DNA of 64,000 nucleotides from Pelodera strongyloides (lineage: Eukaryota; Nematoda; Chromadorea; Rhabditida; Rhabditidae), in NCBI GenBank assembly GCA_036852015.1, contig JAANDG010000021.1, forward strand, positions 310,001 to 374,000. Reading direction: 5' to 3'. The notes beneath the pieces were generated by a model. That model did not search any database. It worked only from the letters and a program-made list of their open reading frames with translations, and was not told where the DNA came from. Of the stretch, positions 1-7,495 are shown one piece after another. Position numbers and translations under genes: made by a program. Every line of letters begins with the position of its first letter. Positions within the stretch are counted from its first letter, which is position 1.

Positions 1-836
1 GTAATCTGTTTTCGTTGCGGGACCCTTGGTATATAAGGCGTGCCGCGGCGCCCCACCGGTCATTCGGCGTCGTGTTTTTGTGGTGTGCGGTCGTGCGTGT
101 TTCGTTGTCATTTTTTTGTCGTTTTGATTTGTATTGTGTTTTTTCTTTCAGATATGTGAGAGGTTTCGACTAGAAGAAGGTTCAGGTGAAGATCTGCACT
201 ACCAGAAGGCTCTGTGAAATCGGAAATCCGGCCTAGGACAAGCCTCAGCCACGTTTTCGACAGGTTTGTTACTCCTATTTCGCTTCTAACCTTTTTTGGA
301 CATTCTTCTAACCTCTTGGTGTCTGTTTTTTTTAGTGCTACTGCTGTTCAGCCTCTTGCATTCGTATTTACCGTCGTATCTAACTTTATTTTTATTTCAG
401 GACTTCCACATGTGATGCCCACTCGTGCGCCGTCACCGTCATGGATTCCAATAGAGTGCAACGCTTCAGAGAGGAAAATAATGTTTGAAGCTGTCCGTTC
501 AATAAATATACTTATCTGTGAAGTTTTCCGTTATTTCTTTGGTTCAGGCTCGTTTTGCCTGTAAAATTGTAAACCTTATATGTGGAGTTTGACTTTTTCT
601 TTGGTTCGGGCCTGTCTTGCCCGTAAAAATGTAAACTTAACTTTTCCTCTTTTGTTTTTGTGAAAATTTGACTTTTTTCGGAAATATACAGTTCGCGCCA
701 AAATTTGAATTCAAATTTCCGCGGTGGGTCCCTCAGCGAAAACTCGATTACGGTACTTGGCACAAAGCCAAGGAGGAAAAGGCCACCCGAATTTCGTCTC
801 GTTTTGGGTGTTAAATTTTTTTTGTGTGAATACCAC
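1..836 (+). other. Left flank with promoter-like and intron-like signals, no supported protein
   Basis: A TATA-like TATATAAGG lies at about 31-39. It is followed by polypyrimidine tracts ending in TTTCTTTCAG (about 150) and TTTATTTCAG (about 400), and by a donor-like GTTTGTTAC at about 265. These could be the 5' region of a spliced transcript, or of another element, running rightward. The longest reading frame (214-564) crosses the putative intron and shows no recognisable domain, so no CDS is called. The PAT-like element begins at 837, so whatever was transcribed here may be interrupted by it. I cannot tell an ordinary gene from a mobile-element end. Confidence 0.3.
533..641. repeat. Imperfect tandem duplication with small hairpins
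   Basis: Two copies of a segment of about 45 nt lie about 62 nt apart (about 534-577 and 596-641). Each reads TTTCTTTGGTTC, then a short GGC/GCC hairpin, then TGTAAA. The copies differ at several bases, so the duplication is not recent. Confidence 0.6.
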
Positions 837-1030
837 TTTTATCTTCGCTCGATCTATTCACTCTCTACGCTCTCTACGTTCGCATAGCTTCGTTCATACT
901 CGCTACGATAAAACTTCGGTTTCACATCACCTGGTACCTCGTACCTCTTTACTAAACAACAACCTTAATAAGCTAATATTTTATTCAACATACACGAAGA
1001 AAACCATCAGCACATAACGTAGTTGGGTGT
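837..1030 (-). repeat. Split direct repeat B2 (outer, element 3' end)
   Basis: This 194-bp copy matches 2539-2732 base for base as far as I can read. It starts TTTTATCTTCGC and ends AGTTGGGTGT on the plus strand. It is the minus-strand 3' terminus of the retrotransposon. The four T's at 837-840 include the presumed TTT crossover core. Confidence 0.85.
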
Positions 1031-1364
1031 GTGTTGTGTAGGTGTCGTATGCCTACCAAGGTCTCATGCTGGAGGTGATGAACACAAACTATGAATTATG
1101 GCGTGGGCCTGAGATACATTTTAAAAACAAATGGCAATAAGTGACAACAAGGCAACTAACAATCATGATAAAATACCCCGAGAACAAAAAATGGGCAACG
1201 TGTAACTGGGTAAGCCCCGAATAAAACACTGTGCACTGGACACTGGCGCTTTTAACCGCCACTACTACCAACATACTAGTAACACTAAGTGTAAACATAA
1301 CAACAATGAAACATATATATATATATATATATAGATAAAACGAAAATAACCAATAGTACAGACC
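1031..1364. other. Spacer between repeat B2 and the recombinase stop codon
   Basis: This is the 3' untranslated stretch of the element. It contains a perfect (AT)10 run at 1313-1332. No conserved ORF is supported here; the minus-strand ORF at 1089-1298 has no domain. Confidence 0.5.
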
Positions 1365-2336
1365 CTATGTTTCGACTCTTTTAAGCGGGATCATTGCTTG
1401 CCGTACGTAAGTGTCCATGGCGTTCCACGACTTCCACCTCCCCGTTCTCCGAACCAGATTCGATGGGACTCCTTTCCTCAGAAGGGTACTGGCTCCCCCC
1501 GATCTCAGTCCATGCACTGTCATCCTCTTCTTCAGCAGATCTCGGCCCAACTTCCTGAACAATTCACTTAGCTTTGCCTTGTTTGGAACCTGACTAGCTT
1601 TCATACTTTCACCACACACGAAGCTGTCCTTCTCTCTACCTTCCCTGCATCTAAGCATCAGACTATGGACTTCTGTCGTCATATTACCATACTCCACTCT
1701 GACTACTGCACCTTGCTTGAACTGGTCTGTCTTAGACTTATTTATAGCGATAGTGAAGTGGTCCTTGCCAAACACAACATCTTTCCACTTTAGGCTTGCG
1801 ATCTCCGAAATTCTAAGCAACCCGTAAAAACCCAAAATGGATATTAAGGCTGCTGTCTGCATTTTTACATTCGCTGGCTCATGCATCGCCTTTTCTACCA
1901 CAATCGCGACTGTCTCTTCCTCTACCTCCTTGTGATGTCTCACTGCGGGGCTCTCCCTTTTTGCTGCGTCTAACATAAGCCTACACGCTCCCGTAAACTC
2001 AGCGTTCATGCTACCATACTCGAACGTTAGCGCCGCGTTTACCGCTTTTAGTCTATGTGCTCCTTCGTCTTTCCATACCTTACAATAAAATAGCACTCTA
2101 GATAAATCTTCCCGATCATTATGTCCCTTATCCTTCGCCCACTGCTTGTACTTTCTAACGCATGCACTGTACGCCGTCAAGGTTCCTTTAGCCCTAGCCT
2201 TTCCAAGTGCACTCTGCAAAACTTCTGCGGCTACCTTGTCTGCATCCTTGATTTTCTCGACCACTCCCGCACAACGAGCAGGCACCGAGTGTTTCTTCTC
2301 TGGTTCCGGCCTTCTGTATTCCCCTCCTGGATCCAC
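1365..2336 (-). CDS. Tyrosine recombinase (YR) of the PAT-like element
   Basis: A 323-aa open frame with the tyrosine recombinase/phage-integrase fold signature. The first catalytic Arg is in LLRISEIASL (about residue 174). The HxxR box is VHGLRSGGAS (about 276-285), and the nucleophilic Tyr is in DTYVRQA (about 311), preceded by a GRWKS segment. An N-terminal SAM-like core-binding region (LTAYSACVRKYKQWAKD) precedes the catalytic domain. In DIRS-type elements this enzyme inserts a circular cDNA by site-specific recombination, replacing the DDE integrase of LTR elements. The frame lies between A2 and B2, after the internal repeat junction. No catalytic residue appears lost. The true start may be an internal Met, because the first residues overlap the end of A2. 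Confidence 0.9.
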   Translation of the reverse strand: MDPGGEYRRPEPEKKHSVPARCAGVVEKIKDADKVAAEVLQSALGKARAKGTLTAYSACVRKYKQWAKDKGHNDREDLSRVLFYCKVWKDEGAHRLKAVNAALTFEYGSMNAEFTGACRLMLDAAKRESPAVRHHKEVEEETVAIVVEKAMHEPANVKMQTAALISILGFYGLLRISEIASLKWKDVVFGKDHFTIAINKSKTDQFKQGAVVRVEYGNMTTEVHSLMLRCREGREKDSFVCGESMKASQVPNKAKLSELFRKLGRDLLKKRMTVHGLRSGGASTLLRKGVPSNLVRRTGRWKSWNAMDTYVRQAMIPLKRVET

Positions 2337-2362
2337 CTCGAACTTTGGGCGGGTGGGCGGGC

Positions 2363-2541
2363 CACCTCGACCTAGAATGACGAGTTTATACGATAAATGC
2401 CCCGAGGTACATTTCTTTGCCGCGATACTCAGCTTTGTGCGACTAACCCCTCGATGCGCAGCCTAGCCGTCTTGGCGGGAATTCAAATTTTTCTCGTATG
2501 CTAAGCTGGGTACGGTACCAGCACCTGCGAAACAACAATTT
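2363..2541 (-). repeat. Split direct repeat A2 (internal)
   Basis: This 179-bp copy, apparently identical to 6018-6196, begins CACCTCGACCTAG on the plus strand and ends CAACAATTT. It lies just upstream of the recombinase frame on the minus strand, so it may serve as that gene's promoter or leader, as A1 does for gag. Confidence 0.85.
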
Positions 2542-2732
2542 TATCTTCGCTCGATCTATTCACTCTCTACGCTCTCTACGTTCGCATAGCTTCGTTCATA
2601 CTCGCTACGATAAAACTTCGGTTTCACATCACCTGGTACCTCGTACCTCTTTACTAAACAACAACCTTAATAAGCTAATATTTTATTCAACATACACGAA
2701 GAAAACCATCAGCACATAACGTAGTTGGGTGT
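2539..2732 (-). repeat. Split direct repeat B1 (internal)
   Basis: The internal copy of the 194-bp B repeat. It overlaps A2 by TTT at 2539-2541. This junction has the structure a circular intermediate would present to the recombinase, and it templates full-length ends. Confidence 0.85.
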
Positions 2733-2754
2733 AGAACCACAAAGTGATCCCCAC

Positions 2755-4959
2755 TTATTGCCATTTCAACCATACGAACAAAAACGGTGAGGCCGTATAC
2801 CCACTTGCGAATGCTTTCGCCGCGCCACCTTTCTTAAAAATCTCGCGTCCCCTTTCCACTCTCACTACCCCTTTTACCTCGTCTCGCCACACTCCGTGTC
2901 TTAACGTTAGTTTGTTCAGAAAATTATGCGATGGCCACTCTGGACACACGAGTATCCCTTCTGCCCTGTGAAACTTTGCGAATGCTATGACCTTAGATAC
3001 TAAATAAATCGGTGGAGCCCACCATCCTTTCATCCTCCAGGCTTCCGGGTTTTCAAACGCATCAACGAACTGGCAACCTGGCTGATAATCTTTGGCGGCA
3101 TACTTAGGCAATTTTGCTGTTTTAGCGGATGCGAACATATCTATTTCTGGACGGAACAGTTGCTCACACACTCTTTCGAAACACCCCTGAGTTACTTCCC
3201 AATCATCTGCGTCCACCTCCTTCGACAATCTATCCGCTTCTATGTTCAACTCTCTAGGAATCCATCTAACCCTGACACTAGCTCCCATGGCTTCCGCTAT
3301 CCTCCATATTCTAGTTGCTACTTCATGAATTTCTAACTTCCCGCTACCTTTTCTGCAAATAATTGAAGCTGCTACATTGTCTGTCTCCATTAACACCGAT
3401 TTTCTCTCTAGTATCCCGCTGAATGCCAACAGCGCGTTTTCAATGGCCAGCACTTCCCTCAACGTGCTCGACTTCCCCACAAACTTAGCCGGTAATCTGA
3501 CAGTTACTGACCCTGAATTTTCTATCGACTGAAACCAAGCCCCCATACTATGCTCTGAGGCGTCGGAGCATATTCTCACTAGCGGTTCGCATTCGTTCTC
3601 ACCTTCTCTCTCCACTCCGATTTTCTGCTTTGGTGCGGCCGCCTTGAGCTTCTTCGCAACCACTTTCCATTCGGTCGACTCTCCTTTCGACGGCGCCACC
3701 CTTTTTCTGTCGCTGACTCCTCTCCTAGTAGCTCCTGCAACGGAAAAATCTGTATACCTCCTGTACCTGTCTGCATCTATTCCCATGACTACTTTCATGG
3801 ATGCCAGTGTTCCTAACCACACTCTTCTATCCCCGATGGTTGGTTTTCTCAACCGTAGAAGTCTTCTCACCCTAAATTTTGCCTTTTTCCACCTTTCTGA
3901 TGTTAAAGACACTTCAAAACGATGTAAGTCAATACTCAGTCCCAGCCATATTGTACTTGTTTTTGGCTCCCAGTCACTCTTATCTCTTGCGATCGTAACC
4001 CCTGCCTGTTTCAGATCCTGCCTCACACGCTCTACAGCTACCTCACACTCATGTACTGACTGTGCCCATATGAGGCCATCATCAATGAACATTGCTACAT
4101 TAATCCTCTCTCTCCTCCACTTAGCGACTAGTGCCCTAAACACCTTGGTGAAGGTGAACGGCGCAATGGCTAGTCCAAAAGGCATCGCCCTATATCTATA
4201 CGTAATACCTTCCCATACGAAACCTAATAGCTCTCTGTCACCCTCTTTCACTAGTATATGGTGGTAACCTGCTCGGAGGTCAAATCTAGCTAATACACCA
4301 TCTTTCGGAAGATCATACTGGATCTTGTTAAAATCATCAAACTTAGTCTTATGCACTTCCGATAACTTGTTCAATCTCTTCAAGTCTAGGATCAATCTTT
4401 TCTTCCCGGTGCTACTGCTGACTACGTGTAACGGGCTGACTAAAACCACTTCTTCCGACCTCTCTATTGCGCCTGTTTCAATCAATTTTTCAATCTCCTG
4501 GTGCACAAACTCCGCACTTTCGTCTGCAGACTTTCTATTTTTCTCGCTACTATCCTCTGCTCTAACTTGTCTACTCAACCGTATAGCTACTCCCTCACTA
4601 ACCACTGATTTTACGAATTGCGTACAATCCAAATTCAGCCAAAAATCCATTGCCCTCTGCAGTCCCCCTGCCCTTACGTCTTCATACTCACTTTCGGTGT
4701 TGGTATCCATCGGGGCCTCTGGAAGACCAGTTTCTGCGGGACGGGCACGCCGCTGCATAGTGGCCGAAGCCTCCACACGAGTTACACTTTTCATGTCCGA
4801 ACGCTGGCGAGGGGGAGAATGCTGGGGGGCCTGGTCCAAATCTTCCGCTCCCGCGCCTGAACGAGGCTCTCGGTGGAGAGCACGCTCTCCTGCCCTGCCC
4901 GCCAAAATTCGTCTTGACGAGTCCCACAGCATGCCGGTCCGATTGACAGTCCTAAACAA
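2755..4959 (-). CDS. Reverse transcriptase-RNase H-methyltransferase polyprotein of the PAT-like element
   Basis: A 734-residue open frame. The RT core shows LARFDLRAGYHHI (about 231-243), a PFGLAIAPFTF motif (about 279-289) and the active-site FIDDGL (about 310-315). RNase H follows with RICSDASEHSMGAWF, REVLAIENALLAF and METDNVAAS. The C-terminal part (IDMFASAKTA, then DAF and WWAPPIYL) matches the DAM-like methyltransferase region typical of DIRS/PAT elements. The first 90 or so residues overlap gag in another frame, so translation may start at an internal Met (for example about 4930) or depend on frameshifting or alternative splicing. No stop or frameshift interrupts the domains. The frame ends 23 bp before repeat B1. 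Confidence 0.88.
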   Translation of the reverse strand: MFRTVNRTGMLWDSSRRILAGRAGERALHREPRSGAGAEDLDQAPQHSPPRQRSDMKSVTRVEASATMQRRARPAETGLPEAPMDTNTESEYEDVRAGGLQRAMDFWLNLDCTQFVKSVVSEGVAIRLSRQVRAEDSSEKNRKSADESAEFVHQEIEKLIETGAIERSEEVVLVSPLHVVSSSTGKKRLILDLKRLNKLSEVHKTKFDDFNKIQYDLPKDGVLARFDLRAGYHHILVKEGDRELLGFVWEGITYRYRAMPFGLAIAPFTFTKVFRALVAKWRRERINVAMFIDDGLIWAQSVHECEVAVERVRQDLKQAGVTIARDKSDWEPKTSTIWLGLSIDLHRFEVSLTSERWKKAKFRVRRLLRLRKPTIGDRRVWLGTLASMKVVMGIDADRYRRYTDFSVAGATRRGVSDRKRVAPSKGESTEWKVVAKKLKAAAPKQKIGVEREGENECEPLVRICSDASEHSMGAWFQSIENSGSVTVRLPAKFVGKSSTLREVLAIENALLAFSGILERKSVLMETDNVAASIICRKGSGKLEIHEVATRIWRIAEAMGASVRVRWIPRELNIEADRLSKEVDADDWEVTQGCFERVCEQLFRPEIDMFASAKTAKLPKYAAKDYQPGCQFVDAFENPEAWRMKGWWAPPIYLVSKVIAFAKFHRAEGILVCPEWPSHNFLNKLTLRHGVWRDEVKGVVRVERGREIFKKGGAAKAFASGYTASPFLFVWLKWQ

Positions 4960-5457
4960 TGATATTCAGCAGATGATCTCGCCCCCGCAGAGTAACCCCT
5001 GTCTCTCCGTGTACCTCAATTTTATGCTAATACCGTCCCGCTCCCCTAACGACCGTGTTTATGCTCATATTGACTAAATTCCAACACTCCAATCTTACTC
5101 CCATAAATAACCAACCTTATAACTTTTCTCTTTAGCCAGACACCAGCCTTTGAATTGCTTAAACTCTTCTTCCAAGCCCTTCTCCTAGGGACTCCTTCTC
5201 GTGTAAGTACTCCCAAAATCTGCTGTCCTTATCAGCTAGGCGCAGCTGTCGATTTCTTTTCTGCAGGAATTCGACCGCCTCCCTCACCACTGCGGCCTGC
5301 TCCTCCTTAGATTCAGCAGTCAACGCCACTTCCAAATTCCTGTAAACACAATTTATTATCTTTGTGCCTATATCACAATATATGTTGCTCACCGACGCCC
5401 ATTAGACAAGTGGGGCGCTCTGCACGCCTGTACACGGCCACTGAAAAACCTTCGCAT
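4688..5457 (-). CDS. Gag-like protein of the PAT-like element, three exons with a CCHC zinc knuckle
   Basis: The model joins 5457-5393, 5339-5165 and 4951-4688. Introns are 53 nt (GTGAGC to TTTACAG) and 213 nt (GTTTAAG to TTGTTTAG). Phases fit (2, 0), giving 167 aa from an ATG at 5457. Without splicing the frame has no ATG and stops at 5159. Exon 3 carries CNSCGGFGHYAAAC, a CX2CX4HX4C retroviral-type zinc knuckle for nucleic-acid binding, followed by a basic tail. Exon 2 is acidic and helical (SKEEQAAVVREAVEFLQKR). Exon 3 overlaps the RT frame by about 260 nt in a different frame. Introns are known in some DIRS-type elements; here they are inferred from sequence only, so the zinc knuckle is firm and the 5' structure is a model. 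Confidence 0.6.
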
Positions 5458-6017
5458 CTTTATACTATAATACCTCGTTGTATCACTTACTGTATAAGCT
5501 CCGAATTGAACACAAATTGTCTCCTGTAGTTGAGATTATCAAACGACGACTGTTCGCGGTATCTATCTGCCTCGTCCATATACGAGGTGGTCACCACCTG
5601 CAATTTTCCTCATTAATGTGGCACGCTCAAAACGCGATTTTTAACCAAACGACTCGAACACTTCCAGCATCTACCAAATAGCACGAATCCGCTTCTTACA
5701 ACCTTCCTTCTCACTTCATCTCCTATGCCTTCTTCTCTCACTTCCACAACTCTCTCATGGCCCTCAGCGAAAGACAACCTCCACAATTTTGTCCTCGCAT
5801 TTCGCCCAAAACCGAATACACCCAGGCATACATGGCTCCTTGCCTGCGCTCCTCAACAGTAACGCACCCTACTCGCTACACACAGGCATCACACCGAAGA
5901 TACGAGATAAAGAAGACACGCGAGTACATTCAAATATAACCGAAGTGCAAACAAATAAATAAATAAATACAACTGGAACAAACAACTAAATAAATAAATA
6001 CAACCGCACAACTCCAG
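5458..6017 (-). other. 5' leader of the PAT-like element between A1 and gag
   Basis: About 560 bp with no supported ORF on the minus strand. A short AAATAAATAAATACAAC tandem duplication lies at about 5953-6003. The stretch is probably the untranslated leader. Plus-strand frames here (5478-5681, 5757-5939) are antisense and have no domain. Confidence 0.5.
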
Positions 6018-6196
6018 CACCTCGACCTAGAATGACGAGTTTATACGATAAATGCCCCGAGGTACATTTCTTTGCCGCGATACTCAGCTTTGTGCGACTA
6101 ACCCCTCGATGCGCAGCCTAGCCGTCTTGGCGGGAATTCAAATTTTTCTCGTATGCTAAGCTGGGTACGGTACCAGCACCTGCGAAACAACAATTT
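6018..6196 (-). repeat. Split direct repeat A1 (outer, element 5' end)
   Basis: The outer copy of the 179-bp A repeat, the minus-strand 5' terminus of the element. It ends AATTT at 6196 and is followed by unrelated host sequence beginning ATTC. Confidence 0.85.
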
Positions 6197-6273
6197 ATTC
6201 AGACATACAATCATCACACATAGACTTAAGCATGTAGAATCCAGGGTCCCGTTTGCTCTCGAAGTCGGGGATC

Positions 6274-6526
6274 TTTTTTTTTTTTTTTAGCTCCAATCCA
6301 AGGCGGTGTCTCTTAGCCGATGTGTTCCATAGAGTGAAGTAGACGGTAGAAGACGGCACAGAAGATAATACAGAGCGAAAGGTCCGTCCCAAGGCTAGGC
6401 AAGAGGAGCGCCTTAACTTTATTCCCGACGCCGTGGCATGTTTGCAAGATGGTAGCACTGGGCGGGATTCGAACCCGGGTCGTATGGGTGAGAGACGAGA
6501 ACTTTGCCAGTGGGCCACGACGCCGA
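6274..6526 (-). mobile_element. tRNA-derived SINE with poly(A) tail
   Basis: On the minus strand a tRNA-like head carries an A box (GTGGCCCACTGGCAAAG, about 6503-6519) and a perfect B box (GGGTTCGAATCCC, about 6465-6477). A unique body of about 170 bp follows, ending in A15 (T run at 6274-6288). The acceptor arms do not pair, so it is not a functional tRNA. Internal Pol III promoter, body and A-tail together define a SINE, mobilised in trans by a LINE. I could not find clean target duplications. It lies just outside the PAT-like element. Confidence 0.75.
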
Positions 6527-6538
6527 AAATACAGTAAA

Positions 6539-7425
6539 TGTGTTCATACTTGGAAGGGAACGCACATTTGTTTTTGGCATACATGGAAACCCCATAAACG
6601 AGATCAATGAAAATAGAAACATGAATGAAGATGAACCACGTATAAAAATAAATGTTCGCGCATATTGCAGGCACAATGCATTTTAAATGCATTTTCAAAT
6701 ATTTTTCTATTTTTCTTTTTTCTCTCCGTAAAATACACACACACACTATTTTCCACCGTGAGACTTTTTTCGGTATTACGGAGTGCAAAGTGCATGCAAC
6801 TTTGCATAAATCGCTGGGTCGAAAACTCCCTCCACCACCTCTTCCTTGACTCCGTATTTCCATTACCCTTATTATTATTCGTGCTTGAAATCGTTCTTGA
6901 CCTGACCAGGGGGAGGTTTTTAACATAATAGAGGGAGGTTTGCCGAACCGACTGGCGCGTTACTCATTTTCATTCGTTGAGAGATCTGTTTCGTCTTCTT
7001 AGAACTGACGCAAAGTTCAAGAGACGCCGCCACTTGGTCGAATATAACTGACTGGTGGAATATGGTACTGTGAAATGCGAAGACTAAGGATAGCAGCGCC
7101 TCGGTCGGTTCGGGGAAATAATCCATGACTGTTGGTTCCCAACTAGAGTCTTCCATTGCGTGAATCATGTTGGGCAAATATTTATAACTTGGCCTCATCT
7201 GGTCAGATTTGCAGCTCTGTGGAACTTACTTCCAAGGTCGTCTACTTCAACATTCATGGTGTTTATGCATTGAAGTTGGCATCATGGACATAGAGGTTTG
7301 ACGTTGAGGTTCTTTTTTTTACCACAGATTGACTGATGTGATCTCTGAGTGCATCGAATGCGCGCCTTTTTTCACCATTAGCTTATTTATAGTCAATGTT
7401 ATTTTGTTTCCACAATTTCCACTCT
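6539..7425. other. Intergenic region upstream of nsy-1, one weak antisense ORF
   Basis: No gene is supported. A 92-codon minus-strand frame (6920-7198) is amino-acid-like in composition and contains EDSSWEPTVMDYFPEPTEAL, but it has no recognisable domain or clear splice partners. It could be a stray exon of a neighbouring gene or chance. The rest is AT-rich, with polypyrimidine runs. Confidence 0.3.
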
Positions 7426-7435
7426 TAAATTTTAG
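7426..7435 (+). promoter_or_regulatory. Candidate trans-splice (spliced leader) acceptor or internal 3' splice site of nsy-1
   Basis: TAAATTTTAG lies 60 bp upstream of the chosen ATG of nsy-1 with no upstream exon I can identify, as expected for a nematode spliced-leader site. The reading frame stays open back to this AG, with a Pro/Gln-rich stretch (PPQPQPQIM) before the Met, so it could instead be an internal acceptor and the protein could start further upstream. Confidence 0.45.
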
Positions 7436-7495
7436 TCGTGTGCTTTGCCGGCTCGTCCTTTGGGCGTTCTTCCTCCGCAACCACAGCCGCAAATA

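Larger units (their letters stand above)
837..6196 (-). mobile_element. PAT/DIRS-like tyrosine-recombinase retrotransposon, structurally complete
   Basis: Read on the minus strand the order is: repeat A1 (6196-6018), gag, RT-RNase H-methyltransferase, B1 (2732-2539) overlapping A2 (2541-2363), tyrosine recombinase, B2 (1030-837). The A copies (179 bp) and B copies (194 bp) look identical by eye, and both long ORFs are open, so insertion looks recent. Split direct repeats in place of LTRs, with no integrase and no obvious target duplication, are the signature of tyrosine-recombinase retroelements. The PAT group is known from nematodes. A and B overlap by TTT at 2539-2541, and TTT also occurs at both outer ends, as expected if a circular intermediate recombined at a 3-nt core. 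Placement in PAT rather than Ngaro is inferred from the repeat structure and the methyltransferase-like region. Confidence 0.85.

Noticed and set aside
4325..5077. 250-codon plus-strand ORF
   Set aside because: It is antisense to the RT and gag frames of the PAT-like element and has no domain.
6455..6530. tRNA gene on the minus strand
   Set aside because: A and B boxes are good, but the acceptor stem does not pair and an A-tailed body follows, so it is a SINE head.
6195..6926. 243-codon minus-strand ORF
   Set aside because: Its C-terminal third is translation through the SINE head, body and poly(A), and the rest is AT-rich. Not a gene.
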